DNA of 11,112 bases from an uncultured Oscillospiraceae bacterium (GCA_934573945.1 CAKTMQ010000043.1:1-11112), one strand, 5' to 3'. Positions 1 to 7,001 are shown, numbered from the stretch's first letter. The notes: generated by a model from the sequence alone, not told the origin. A program made the numbers and translations.

Positions 1-430
1 ACAGCAGCAGGAAGGACAGCAGGAACAGCGCCGCATAGACGATGGAACGCACCATGCCGCTGACAGCGCCCTCCAGCAGATTTTTACCGGCCTCCATGGC
101 GCTGTCCATGGCCTTTTTCGCCATGTCGCTGATGGCGTCCAGATCCAGCAGCTGATCCAGCGCCGCCGTGTCCGCGGCGGCAGCGGCGCTGATGGCCTCC
201 TGTCCGTGTCCGTTGGTGAGCCGCTCCAGCACGTAGCCCTCCAGCCGGGGCGTCACCCACTCCGTCACCGGATCGGCCAGCGTATTGGCCAGTATGCTGC
301 CGCCCAGCAGCGATACCGCAAAGATGACCACGCCCAGCAGACTGCGGAGCAGACCCCGCCTGCCGCCTACGATCAGAAACAAAAGCAATATGACCACAAT
401 GGCCAGATCAAAAGCCTGGGAAATCGTCAT
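1..430 (-). CDS. CvpA family membrane protein, 3' part cut by window edge
   Basis: The first 143 residues are visible from ATG at 430; the gene continues past base 1. The N-terminus shows a hydrophobic segment at about residues 8-22, a GGRRGLLRS turn, and a second hydrophobic segment at about 31-50. A polar, alanine-rich stretch (about 55-125) follows, then a third membrane segment begins near 129. A short first helix, a G-x-x-G-rich basic turn and more helices are characteristic of the CvpA (colicin V production) family, whose members are small integral membrane proteins. The molecular role in Firmicutes is not established. An AGGAG ribosome binding site lies 5-6 bases before the ATG. The gene follows the DUF5711 gene by 18 bases, so it is probably last or near last in the same operon. 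The family call rests on topology and the N-terminal pattern only. Confidence 0.72.
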   Translation of the reverse strand, partial: MTISQAFDLAIVVILLLFLIVGGRRGLLRSLLGVVIFAVSLLGGSILANTLADPVTEWVTPRLEGYVLERLTNGHGQEAISAAAAADTAALDQLLDLDAISDMAKKAMDSAMEAGKNLLEGAVSGMVRSIVYAALFLLSFLLL

Positions 431-448
431 AAATTCTCCTTTTCCCCA

Positions 449-1651
449 TCAGGGCAGATACAGGGAGGCGCTGGACGCTCCCGCCAGTACCGCGCTACCG
501 TCGTCACGCATCAGCACCGCCCGGGCGTCGCTGACGTCCGGCAGCACCGCCACCTCCGTCAGATATTTATCGTAGATGGCCAGCCTGTCGCCGAACAGCA
601 CCGCCACATAGCGTCCTGCCGCCGACACGTCCAGCACCTCGCCGTCCAGCTCGCAGCCGCCCAGCTCGTCGCCGTTGGCGTCCACCGCGATCAGGCTGGC
701 GTAGCCGCCGGACTTATAGCGGCTCAGCAGCACTGCCGACCAGTCGCCGTCGCCTGCGGCGCAGCGCCGCACAAACTGTCCGCCATAGGAGTAGGATGCC
801 CTCTGCTCCCCGCTGTCACTGACCATGTACAGTCCCTCCTCCGTCACCAGACAGAAGTCCCGCTGCATGGCCGCCAGCTGATACACCACGCCGCCGTTTA
901 CCGCCGTGGTGGCCACCGGCTCCTCACTGTTGAGCCGGTACAGCACCAGAAAGCTCTGGAAGGCACCGTCCTGCTGTCCCATGGTAACGGCCGCCAGCGT
1001 GCGGCTGTCACGGCTGAGAGCAGCGGTCATCACAAAGCGCTGGGAGGAATGGAAGGTAAAGACCTCCTCCCCCTTGCTGTCCCACACGGTAACGGCGGCC
1101 TTGACGCCGTTTTTATTGTAGGTGGCCGTCACATAGCCGTGGGGATTGACGGTGACGGCGATCAGCTCGCCCTCGGTCTCCCACTCCCAGCGCAGCCCCT
1201 TGCTGTCAAGAGCATACAGCACGGTGCCGCCAATATCGTAGGCCACCGCCACATCGCCGCCGGACACCAGATCCGGGCTGGAAAAGCGGACGCCGGTCTG
1301 ATAGAGCACCTGACTGCGCTCATCCAGCACCCGCAGCTGGTTGGCGGCCACCGTCACCAGGCTGCCGTTCAATACGGCAAAGCGGCTGGTGGCGTCATTT
1401 TCATAGTGGTAGAGGCGGGCACAGCCCGTCTCGTCCTTCTCCGCCCGGGCGTAGATGATGCTGCGGCGCAGGCCGTCAAAGCTGTTGGCATCCCACAGCA
1501 CCGCCGCGGCTACTACGCCCAGCACCACCAGCACCGTCAGCGCCAGCCCCAGCCATTTGCCCGGTTTTTTCCGCCGCTGCACGCGGCGGGGCCGCTCCTC
1601 CTGCTGGTCGCCCGGCTGGAAGTCGTAGCTCTTATCGGTATCTCTTTTCAT
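449..1651 (-). CDS. DUF5711 family membrane-anchored beta-propeller-like protein
   Basis: This 400-residue protein has a basic cytoplasmic N-terminus (residues 17-32 rich in R and K), one membrane helix at about 33-53, and a long extracytoplasmic part. The outer part consists of short repeated beta-strand units, for example around FAVLNGSLVTVAANQLRVLD and YVAVLFGDRLAIYDKYLTEV. Such repeats, with hydrophobic strands and small turn residues at about 40-residue intervals, suggest a WD40/PQQ-like propeller. The pattern and length match the uncharacterised DUF5711 family, often found next to CvpA genes in Clostridia, as here. No catalytic residues can be named. The ATG at 1651 is preceded by a GGGGGGAG purine tract. 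The gene lies 34 bases after truA and 18 bases before the CvpA gene, consistent with cotranscription. The propeller fold is inferred from the sequence pattern. Confidence 0.7.
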   Translation of the reverse strand: MKRDTDKSYDFQPGDQQEERPRRVQRRKKPGKWLGLALTVLVVLGVVAAAVLWDANSFDGLRRSIIYARAEKDETGCARLYHYENDATSRFAVLNGSLVTVAANQLRVLDERSQVLYQTGVRFSSPDLVSGGDVAVAYDIGGTVLYALDSKGLRWEWETEGELIAVTVNPHGYVTATYNKNGVKAAVTVWDSKGEEVFTFHSSQRFVMTAALSRDSRTLAAVTMGQQDGAFQSFLVLYRLNSEEPVATTAVNGGVVYQLAAMQRDFCLVTEEGLYMVSDSGEQRASYSYGGQFVRRCAAGDGDWSAVLLSRYKSGGYASLIAVDANGDELGGCELDGEVLDVSAAGRYVAVLFGDRLAIYDKYLTEVAVLPDVSDARAVLMRDDGSAVLAGASSASLYLP

Positions 1652-1685
1652 GGTCTCCCCCCTTTTTGCAGGGTCTCGTCCGTCC

Positions 1686-2441
1686 TCAGCGGTTTAGCCG
1701 CTGATCCTCATACCATACGCGGGTCAGGTACAGCCCGCCCGGCGGCGCGGTAGGCCCCGCCAGCGTGCGGTTGCCGCTGTCCAGGATCACCGGAATGTCC
1801 TCCGGTGCCAGCTTGCCCTCCGCCGCGTACAGCACCGTGCCGGTGATGGCACGTACCATATTATACAAAAAACCGTCGGCGCATACCTTCAGCTCCAGCA
1901 GCTCCTCGTTCCGGGTCACCCGGCAGTAGTGGATGGTGCGCACCGTGCTGCGCACGTTGGTGCCCACCGAGCGGACAGCGGCAAAATCATGGGTGCCCTC
2001 AAACATCCGGGCAGCGCGATCCATCACCGCCTCGTCCAGCCTTTTGGGATAAAAGTAGGCGCGATTGACATAAAAGGGATTCTTGATCCGGGAATTGTAG
2101 ATGCGGTAGGTGTATTCCTTTTTGATGCACGAGCCGATGGCATTGAAATCCTCCGCCACCTCAAAGGCGGCCTTGACGGCAATATCCTCCGGCACATGGG
2201 TGTTGACGGCAAAGGGCAGGCGCTCCAGCGGGATCCGGGAATCGGTGCGGAAATTGGCCACATAGTGCTCGGCGTGTACGCCGGCGTCGGTGCGGCCGCA
2301 GCCGGTCAGCTTTACGCTGTGGCCGCAGACCATGCCCAGCCCCCGCTCCAGCGTCTGCGCCACGGAGACCTCCGTTTTCTGCACCTGCCAGCCGTGGTAG
2401 GCGCTGCCGTTATACATCAATGTCAGTGCAATATTGCGCAC
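1686..2441 (-). CDS. truA: tRNA pseudouridine(38-40) synthase TruA
   Basis: TruA converts uridines 38, 39 and 40 in the anticodon stem-loop of many tRNAs to pseudouridine, acting in the cytoplasm without a cofactor. The 251-residue length is normal for the family. The catalytic motif GRTDAGVHA is present at residues 49-57, with Asp52 as the expected nucleophile. Other family landmarks are YHGWQ (15-19), KKEYTYRI near the middle, and FLYNMVRAITGTV, which is typical of the C-terminal half. The start is GTG at 2441, giving MRNIALTLMYNG; the purine-rich GAGAGAGGG just upstream serves as ribosome binding site. The gene begins 16 bases after the FMN-binding gene. In many Firmicutes truA directly follows ecfT, so the FMN-binding gene looks inserted into an old neighbourhood. 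The protein appears intact. Confidence 0.96.
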   Translation of the reverse strand: MRNIALTLMYNGSAYHGWQVQKTEVSVAQTLERGLGMVCGHSVKLTGCGRTDAGVHAEHYVANFRTDSRIPLERLPFAVNTHVPEDIAVKAAFEVAEDFNAIGSCIKKEYTYRIYNSRIKNPFYVNRAYFYPKRLDEAVMDRAARMFEGTHDFAAVRSVGTNVRSTVRTIHYCRVTRNEELLELKVCADGFLYNMVRAITGTVLYAAEGKLAPEDIPVILDSGNRTLAGPTAPPGGLYLTRVWYEDQRLNR

Positions 2442-2457
2442 CGTGCCACCCTCTCTC

Positions 2458-3147
2458 TTATTTCAAAAGCTCATAAACCGCCAGTGCCGCATTTACTCCG
2501 TTTTTGACAGCTTTGCTGGTAACAGTGGCACCCGAGATAACGTCAACATCTTTGCCTAATTCAAGCGGGTAATCGCCCACGCCCTTTCCTCGGTACTGAT
2601 CTAATGCTCCTATTCCATTTGACGCACTCTCATTGCCCACCACTTTTGTCCCGATGCCAGATGTTTCACCATGGCTTACAACAGAAACTCCCGAGATGCA
2701 GCCACTCGTATCAAAGCCAACCATAATGGTCACCGTACTTTGAGACCCAGAGGCAGACACTTTGATAGCATAGTTATTGTTGTTTACTTTGTAGACTCCT
2801 GTTAATTTCGCGTCACTGCTTTTTGCCGCGCTCATCATTTCATCTGATACCTGCACCTCATCTATCAAAGCATCAGTAGAAATCTGCAGCGTTTCTTCTA
2901 TTGCTCTCCGGCAATTTTCAGCATCGATTTCTGCAATACTCGTAGGCTCCTCTTGCTGCTCCTCAAGTATATCCGCGTTTTCTCCATTCCACTTTTGGAG
3001 TTCTTCCAAGGCCTTCTCATCACGCTCTCGCTGCGCACTCCCATCCAGTTCCCGGTTCAGTTTTTGCAAAGAAGCAATCAAGACGATCAAAGCTACAAGT
3101 ATCGCAACACCTAAAGCCGCAAATAGAATCTGCATTCTCTTGCTCAT
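2458..3147 (-). CDS. Membrane-anchored FMN-binding domain protein (RnfG/NqrC-like)
   Basis: The 229-residue protein has one N-terminal membrane helix (about 6-27), an acidic, probably coiled linker (28-100), and a C-terminal FMN-binding domain (about 115-228). The domain carries GVSVVSHGETSGIG, like the RnfG/NqrC family, and DVISGAT at residues 202-208. The latter fits the flavinylation motif D-x-x-S/T-G-A-T/S, in which an ApbE-type transferase links FMN covalently to the last Thr (here Thr208). The domain should face outside the membrane and carry electrons; the partner is unknown and no Rnf, Nqr or apbE gene is in view. A GGAGG site lies 12 bases before the ATG. Hand-counted G+C over 2521-3120 is about 47%, far below the roughly 65-75% of sampled lines in truA and ecfT, which suggests separate acquisition. 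Gaps of 24 and 16 bases to its neighbours fit cotranscription. Confidence 0.88.
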   Translation of the reverse strand: MSKRMQILFAALGVAILVALIVLIASLQKLNRELDGSAQRERDEKALEELQKWNGENADILEEQQEEPTSIAEIDAENCRRAIEETLQISTDALIDEVQVSDEMMSAAKSSDAKLTGVYKVNNNNYAIKVSASGSQSTVTIMVGFDTSGCISGVSVVSHGETSGIGTKVVGNESASNGIGALDQYRGKGVGDYPLELGKDVDVISGATVTSKAVKNGVNAALAVYELLK

Positions 3148-3171
3148 TACAACAGTCTTCCTCCAATTCTC

Positions 3172-3978
3172 TCAGAGACCAAACTTTTTCAGCACGATGA
3201 TCCCGGCGGTCAGCAGCACGAAGCCGGTCAGTACCAGATAGTCCGCCGTCCGATACCGCAGCACCCGCAGGGCGGTGCGTCCCTCGCCGCCGTGGTAGCA
3301 GCGGCACTCCATGGCCGTGGCCAGCTCGTCAGCCCGGCGGAAGGCGCTGATGAACAGCGGCACCAGAATGGGCACCAGCGCCTTGGCGCGCTGGAAGATA
3401 TTTCCACTCTCAAAATCCGCGCCGCGCGCCTTCTGCGCCGACATGATCTTGTCCGTCTCCTCGATCAGCGTGGGAATGAACCGCAGGGCGATAGACATCA
3501 TCATGGCCAGCTCGTGGATGGGCAGCTTCAGCTTTTTCAGGGGCGAGAGCAGGTGCTCCAGCCCGTCGGTCAGACTGATGGGGCTGGTGGTGTAGGTCAG
3601 CAGAAAGGTGCCCATGATCAGCATCACGATCCGCAGCACCATGGCCACGGCGGAGCGGATGCCCTCAAAGGTGATGTGGCGCAGCAGCCACACATCCGCC
3701 ACCGGCGTGCCGCCGCTGAAAAACAGGTTCATGATGGCGGTGAAGGCCACGATGACATACACCGGCTTCAGGCCGCGGGTCAGGGCTTTATAGTGCACCT
3801 TCGAGGTGAGGATGCAGACCGTCAGCACCAGCGCCATGACGGCGTAGGTCAGCACGCTCTTGGCGTTGAACAGCGCCACGATATAGAGGATCACGCACAG
3901 CAGCTTCGTGCGGGGATCCAGCCGGTGGATCAGCGTTGTGCCGGGAAAATACTGTCCCAGCGTAATATCCTTCAGCAT
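3172..3978 (-). CDS. ecfT: ECF transporter transmembrane component EcfT
   Basis: EcfT is the membrane coupling subunit of energy-coupling factor vitamin and metal importers; it links the EcfA1/EcfA2 ATPases to exchangeable S components. The 268 residues show hydrophobic segments at about 25-58, 72-88, 108-130 and 244-262. The cytoplasmic coupling region carries AQKARGADF (ARG at 184-186) and AMECRCYHGGEGRT (222-235). These correspond to the two Ala-Arg-Gly motifs that seat in the ATPase grooves; in the second, the Ala and Gly flanking Arg226 are Cys. The N-terminal signature (LGQYFPGTTLIHRLDPRTK) is typical of Firmicutes EcfT. The ATG at 3978 overlaps the end of ecfA2 by 7 bases, implying translational coupling. 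With no S component nearby, this is a group II (shared) module. Confidence 0.95.
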   Translation of the reverse strand: MLKDITLGQYFPGTTLIHRLDPRTKLLCVILYIVALFNAKSVLTYAVMALVLTVCILTSKVHYKALTRGLKPVYVIVAFTAIMNLFFSGGTPVADVWLLRHITFEGIRSAVAMVLRIVMLIMGTFLLTYTTSPISLTDGLEHLLSPLKKLKLPIHELAMMMSIALRFIPTLIEETDKIMSAQKARGADFESGNIFQRAKALVPILVPLFISAFRRADELATAMECRCYHGGEGRTALRVLRYRTADYLVLTGFVLLTAGIIVLKKFGL

Positions 3979-4841
3979 ACGGCGCGCCCTCCTTTCAGGG
4001 CAAGGAGCTGCTTTTGCAGCGCCGCCACCGTGTAGACCGCCGGATCGATGGGCACGCCCCTGTCGCGGAGCGCGTGGGCGATCTTGGTCACCTGGGGCAC
4101 GTCCAGCCCCACGGCCTCCAGCTCACCGGCGCGGGCAAACACCTCCGCCGGTGTGCCCTCCATGCGCACGCCGCCGTTATCCAGCACGATGATGCGGCTG
4201 GCATTGCTGGCGATCTCCTCCATGCTGTGGCTCACCAGCACCACGGCGCCGCAGTGGCCGCTGGCGTGGTACGCCCGCAGCAGCGACAGGATGTCCTCGC
4301 AGCCCCGGGGATCCAGGCCGGCGGTAGGCTCGTCCAGAATCAGCACCTCCGGCTCCATGGCCATCACGCCGGCAATGGCCACACGGCGCTTCTGGCCGCC
4401 GGAGAGGGCGAAGGGGGATTTCTCCAGTACGTCCTCCCCCAGACCCACGGCCTGCACCGACCGGCGCACCCGCTGGTCGATCTCCTCGTCGGTGAGTCCC
4501 ATATTTTTCGGACCGTAGGCCACGTCCTTATAGACCGTCTCCTCAAACAGCTGGTACTCCGGGTACTGGAACACCAGTCCCACCCGGAAGCGCACCTGCC
4601 GGATCTGCTTCGGCTCCGCCCAGATGTCCTGCCCGTTGAGATAGATGTGTCCCTCGGTGGGCTTGAGCAGACCGTTGAGGTGCTGGATCAGCGTGGATTT
4701 ACCGCTGCCGGTGTGGCCGATGACGCCCAGGAACTCGCCCCGGCGGATCTCCAGCGACATCTGCCGGACAGCACTGCGCTGGAAAGGCGTTCCGGCGCTG
4801 TAGGTATGTGTCAGGTTTTCAACACGAATGATGGGTTCCAC
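3972..4841 (-). CDS. ecfA2: ECF transporter ATP-binding protein EcfA2
   Basis: This is one of the two ATPase subunits of the ECF energising module. From the chosen start the protein is 289 residues. Motifs are Walker A GHTGSGKST (42-50), Q-loop Gln92 in FQYPEYQLFEETV (the PEYQLFEETV form is typical of EcfA2), signature LSGGQ (146-150), Walker B LILDEP with catalytic Glu171, and the H-loop His205 in VSHS. The start is a choice. An in-frame ATG at 4862 and a TTG at 4865 lack a good ribosome binding site, while GTG at 4841 has GAGGAAA seven bases upstream and gives the family-like N-terminus MEPIIRVENLTHTY. The gene overlaps ecfT by 7 bases. A 199-base hairpin-rich spacer separates it from ecfA1, which is unusual because the two subunits assemble one to one. 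Confidence 0.94.
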   Translation of the reverse strand: MEPIIRVENLTHTYSAGTPFQRSAVRQMSLEIRRGEFLGVIGHTGSGKSTLIQHLNGLLKPTEGHIYLNGQDIWAEPKQIRQVRFRVGLVFQYPEYQLFEETVYKDVAYGPKNMGLTDEEIDQRVRRSVQAVGLGEDVLEKSPFALSGGQKRRVAIAGVMAMEPEVLILDEPTAGLDPRGCEDILSLLRAYHASGHCGAVVLVSHSMEEIASNASRIIVLDNGGVRMEGTPAEVFARAGELEAVGLDVPQVTKIAHALRDRGVPIDPAVYTVAALQKQLLALKGGRAVC

Positions 4842-4848
4842 TGTGGGG

Positions 4849-4855
4849 TTTCCTC
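4849..4855 (-). promoter_or_regulatory. Ribosome binding site deciding the ecfA2 GTG start
   Basis: GAGGAAA on the minus strand lies seven bases before GTG at 4841. It falls inside the reading frame if the upstream ATG at 4862 is used. That ATG is preceded only by CAACTTCTTG, with no anti-SD match. This supports GTG as the true start. Confidence 0.65.
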
Positions 4856-4895
4856 GTTTCATCAAGAAGTTGCCGCGTGCTCTCGCCGGTCACAG

Positions 4896-4966
4896 GGCGG
4901 GACACATATGTCCCGCCGCCGGGGGATGCGGCGGCATATCGGACGGCGGGGTGTGGGCACCCCGCC
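4896..4966. repeat. Twin GC-rich palindromes in the ecfA1-ecfA2 spacer
   Basis: Two separate 22-base hairpins lie in the spacer, each with a perfect 9-bp stem and a 4-base loop. The first (4896-4917) has arms GGCGGGACA and TGTCCCGCC around CATA. The second (4945-4966) has arms GGCGGGGTG and CACCCCGCC around TGGG. Between them, GCCGCC (4915-4920) can pair with GGCGGC (4930-4935), so a competing middle hairpin is possible. The arms share a GGCGGG core, as if copies of one element. No T-run follows either hairpin on the minus strand, so these are not standard terminators. They may be a REP-like dispersed intergenic repeat or an RNA element tuning ecfA2 expression. The rest of the spacer (4842-5040) has no plausible gene. 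Confidence 0.6.
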
Positions 4967-5040
4967 CTATGGGTGGCTGCAGGCCGCCTTCCTCAGCTTG
5001 GCGCCGCGGATAAATCCGTCTTTCAGAAGGGTACAGCGGT

Positions 5041-5889
5041 CTATTGCAGGGCTTTGCAGATGGCGGCGGCACAGTCGTCCACCGTCAGGGCGGTCAGCGG
5101 CACGTCCATGCCGCTCTGCCGCAGGGCGTACAGCAGCTCCACCGTGTCCGGCGCGGCCAATCCCATGCCCCGCAGCGTCTCCACCTGTGCAAACACCTCC
5201 GCCGGGGCGCCGTCCATGGTCAGGCGGCCGTCGTTCATCACGATCAGCCGGTCGGCGTCCAGCGCCTCGTCCATATGGTGGGTGATGAGCACCACGGTGA
5301 TGCCCCGCTCCCGGTTCAGCGTCCGGATGGCGGAGAGCACCTCCCGCCGTCCGGCGGGATCCAGCATGGCGGTGGCCTCATCCAGCACGATGCACGCCGG
5401 CTCCATGGCGATGACGCCGGCGATGGCCACCCGCTGCTTCTGTCCGCCGGAGAGCAGATGGGGCGCGTGCTGGGCGAATTCCGCCATGCCCACCGCCGCC
5501 AGCGCGTCGTCCACACGGCGGCGGATCTCCGCCGTGGGCACGCCCAGATTCTCCGGGGCAAAGGCCACGTCCTCTTCCACCACGTTGGCCACGATCTGGT
5601 TGTCCGGGTTCTGGAACACCATGCCCACACGGCGGCGGATCTCCAGCAGCAGCGCCTCGTTCCGGGTGTCCATCCCCGCCACGTACACCGCGCCGCCGCC
5701 GGGCAGCAGCACCGCGTTCATATGCTTGGCCAGCGTGGATTTGCCGCTGCCGTTGTGTCCCAGCACCACCACAAAGCTGCCCTCTTCAATGGACAGCGTT
5801 ACATCCTCCAGCGCCGCCGTGGGAACTTCCTGTTCCTCCTCGGCCGGATAGGTAAAGCTCAGGTGTTCGGTTTGCAGTATCGTTGACAT
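5041..5889 (-). CDS. ecfA1: ECF transporter ATP-binding protein EcfA1
   Basis: This is the second ATPase subunit of the ECF vitamin-uptake module, pairing with EcfA2 under EcfT. The 282-residue protein has Walker A GHNGSGKST (44-52), the Q-loop Gln93 in FQNPDNQ (the NPDNQ form typical of EcfA1), signature LSGGQKQR (146-153), Walker B IVLDEATAMLDP with Glu171, and H-loop His204 in THH. All ATPase residues are intact. The ATG at 5889 is preceded by TGAGGAA with a 9-base spacer. The gene follows the methyltransferase by 18 bases. In many Firmicutes ecfA1 follows rplQ; here a methyltransferase occupies that upstream place. Confidence 0.95.
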   Translation of the reverse strand: MSTILQTEHLSFTYPAEEEQEVPTAALEDVTLSIEEGSFVVVLGHNGSGKSTLAKHMNAVLLPGGGAVYVAGMDTRNEALLLEIRRRVGMVFQNPDNQIVANVVEEDVAFAPENLGVPTAEIRRRVDDALAAVGMAEFAQHAPHLLSGGQKQRVAIAGVIAMEPACIVLDEATAMLDPAGRREVLSAIRTLNRERGITVVLITHHMDEALDADRLIVMNDGRLTMDGAPAEVFAQVETLRGMGLAAPDTVELLYALRQSGMDVPLTALTVDDCAAAICKALQ

Positions 5890-5907
5890 GATCGATCGTT
5901 CCTCAAT

Positions 5908-6774
5908 TTATGATTCGCTGACCCAGCGGCCTGTGGCGCCGCAGGGCAGCGCCATACCCGACTCCGTGCAGGGCAGACCCAGCTCGTCCCAGGTGACCCT
6001 GCCGCCGAAGCGGCGCGCCGCCAGCAGATGCAGGATATAGCCCAGCACAGAGGGCGCCAGTCCGGTGGTATAGCTGTTGATGATGACAAACAGGGGCTTG
6101 TCGGACAGCACCTGCATACACAGCTTGACAAAGGGATAGAGGTTGTCCTCCAGCTTCCACACCTCACCGGAAGGACCCCGGCCATAGCTGGGGGGATCCA
6201 TGATGATGGCGTCGTAGGTCTTGCCCCGGCGGATCTCCCGCTCCACAAACTTGGCGCAGTCATCCACGATCCAGCGGATGGGCGCGTCGGCCAGACCGGA
6301 GAGCCGGGCGTTTTCCTTCGCCCAGGCCACCATGCCCTTGGCCGCGTCTACATGGCACACGCTGGCGCCCGCCTTGGCGCAGGCCACCGTGGCGCCGCCG
6401 GTGTAGGCGAACAGGTTCAGCACCCGGATGGGGCGTCCCGCGCCGCGGATGGCATCCATGGCGAAGTCCCAGTTGGCCGCCTGCTCAGGGAACAGCCCCG
6501 TGTGCTTAAAGTTCATGGGCTTGACCTGAAAGGTCAGTTCCTTATAGTGGATCGGCCAGCTCTGGGGCAGATCGTTCTTCTCCCAGTGTCCGCCGCCGGT
6601 GGCGCTGCGGCTGTAGCGGGCGTTGGCCTGCCGCCACAGCTTCGAGCGCTTGTCCGCCTCCCAGATGGCCTGGGGGTCGGGGCGCACCAGGATCTGCCGG
6701 TCCCAGCGTTCCAGTTTTTCTCCGCCGCCGCAGGAGAGCAATTCGTAATCCTGCCAGCCATCTGCGATCCACAT
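5908..6774 (-). CDS. Class I SAM-dependent methyltransferase, RlmI/RlmK-like
   Basis: From ATG at 6774 the protein is 288 residues. It has a Rossmann methyltransferase core. Motif I is VLNLFAYTGGATVACAKAGA (118-137), the acidic residue after strand 2 is Asp143 in HVDAAKGMVAWAKEN, and the catalytic-region motif is DPPSYGRG (193-200). NLFAYTGG with DPPSYGR is characteristic of the rRNA cytosine methyltransferase-like family (RlmI/RlmK type). The usual N-terminal PUA domain of RlmI is absent, so the substrate cannot be named; an rRNA base is the likeliest guess. The frame is open upstream to 6819, but ATG at 6774 is preceded by GGAGG ten bases away and yields a natural N-terminus. It is the first gene of the minus-strand operon, with a strong promoter just upstream. 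Confidence 0.85.
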   Translation of the reverse strand: MWIADGWQDYELLSCGGGEKLERWDRQILVRPDPQAIWEADKRSKLWRQANARYSRSATGGGHWEKNDLPQSWPIHYKELTFQVKPMNFKHTGLFPEQAANWDFAMDAIRGAGRPIRVLNLFAYTGGATVACAKAGASVCHVDAAKGMVAWAKENARLSGLADAPIRWIVDDCAKFVEREIRRGKTYDAIIMDPPSYGRGPSGEVWKLEDNLYPFVKLCMQVLSDKPLFVIINSYTTGLAPSVLGYILHLLAARRFGGRVTWDELGLPCTESGMALPCGATGRWVSES

Positions 6775-6784
6775 AGATGAGTTT

Positions 6785-6789
6785 CCTCC
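6785..6789 (-). promoter_or_regulatory. Ribosome binding site of the methyltransferase gene
   Basis: GGAGG on the minus strand lies ten bases before the ATG at 6774. It excludes the further upstream in-frame start, which would lie at or before the predicted transcription start. Confidence 0.7.
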
Positions 6790-6795
6790 ATAACG

Positions 6796-6815
6796 ATAAT
6801 AAATCAGTTTATTAT
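6796..6815. promoter_or_regulatory. Perfect inverted repeat over the -10 box and start site (candidate operator)
   Basis: An 8-bp perfect dyad, ATAATAAA and TTTATTAT, flanks TCAG. One arm coincides with the -10 hexamer (6811-6816) of the minus-strand promoter. The centre (6805-6806) falls at the expected transcription start, about 7 bases beyond the -10 box. Such placement is classic for a repressor operator. The AT-rich, partly simple sequence means chance cannot be excluded, and no regulator gene is nearby. Confidence 0.4.
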
Positions 6816-6839
6816 ACAACGCCTACCCTCTGCCGTCAA
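6811..6839 (-). promoter_or_regulatory. Sigma-A type promoter of the methyltransferase-ecf-truA operon
   Basis: Read on the minus strand, -35 TTGACG (6839-6834) is followed by an exactly 17-base spacer and -10 TATAAT (6816-6811). Only one base departs from consensus. Transcription should start near 6804, giving a leader of about 30 bases with GGAGG before the methyltransferase ATG. No comparable promoter was seen further down the operon, so it probably drives all the minus-strand genes. Confidence 0.8.
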
Positions 6840-6951
6840 GGCCGCCGGCCCTCTCAAAAATCCCCATTTCATGTGGTTTTCACCGCCGTTACAAAAATTT
6901 TACGTCTTGGTTGCCCGTCGGGATGCAACAGGCGCGCCCGGGGCAGGCAGG

Positions 6952-6975
6952 GATGCGGCGGCTCTTCGCCGCGTC
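6952..6975 (+). other. GC-rich hairpin upstream of the portal gene
   Basis: GATGCGGCG (6952-6960) can pair with CGCCGCGTC (6967-6975) around the loop GCTCTT, with one G-T pair. It ends 15 bases before the AGGAGG site of the portal gene (6991-6996). No T-run follows, so it is not a convincing terminator. It may insulate or stabilise the portal message. The rest of 6840-6990 holds no recognisable gene and no clear plus-strand promoter. Confidence 0.4.
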
Positions 6976-7001
6976 ATTCTCAGTTCTGCAAGGAGGCACC
7001 T

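Noticed and set aside
1686-1704. TCAGCGG-TTTAG-CCGCTGA hairpin at the truA end as a terminator
   Set aside because: It lies within the last codons of truA, has no T-run on the minus strand, and the operon continues 34 bases later.
206-1753. Long plus-strand open frame across DUF5711 and the truA end
   Set aside because: It spans two genes and an intergenic gap, and gives a His/Gln/Ala-rich composition without domains; it is a shadow of the minus-strand genes.
4842-4865. TTG at 4865 or ATG at 4862 as the ecfA2 start
   Set aside because: Neither has a ribosome binding site, while GTG at 4841 has GAGGAAA seven bases upstream and a family-like N-terminus.
6795-6800. GATAAT as a plus-strand -10 box for the phage genes
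   Set aside because: No -35-like hexamer lies at the right distance; the sequence is explained by the dyad with the minus-strand -10.
6952-6975. Hairpin before the portal gene as an intrinsic terminator
   Set aside because: No T-run follows (ATTCTCAG), and no plus-strand gene ends upstream for it to serve.
6777-7001. Upstream in-frame extension of the portal gene by 75 codons
   Set aside because: It overlaps the minus-strand promoter region, has no ribosome binding site, and encodes an R/C/P-rich unlikely peptide; ATG at 7002 has a strong AGGAGG.
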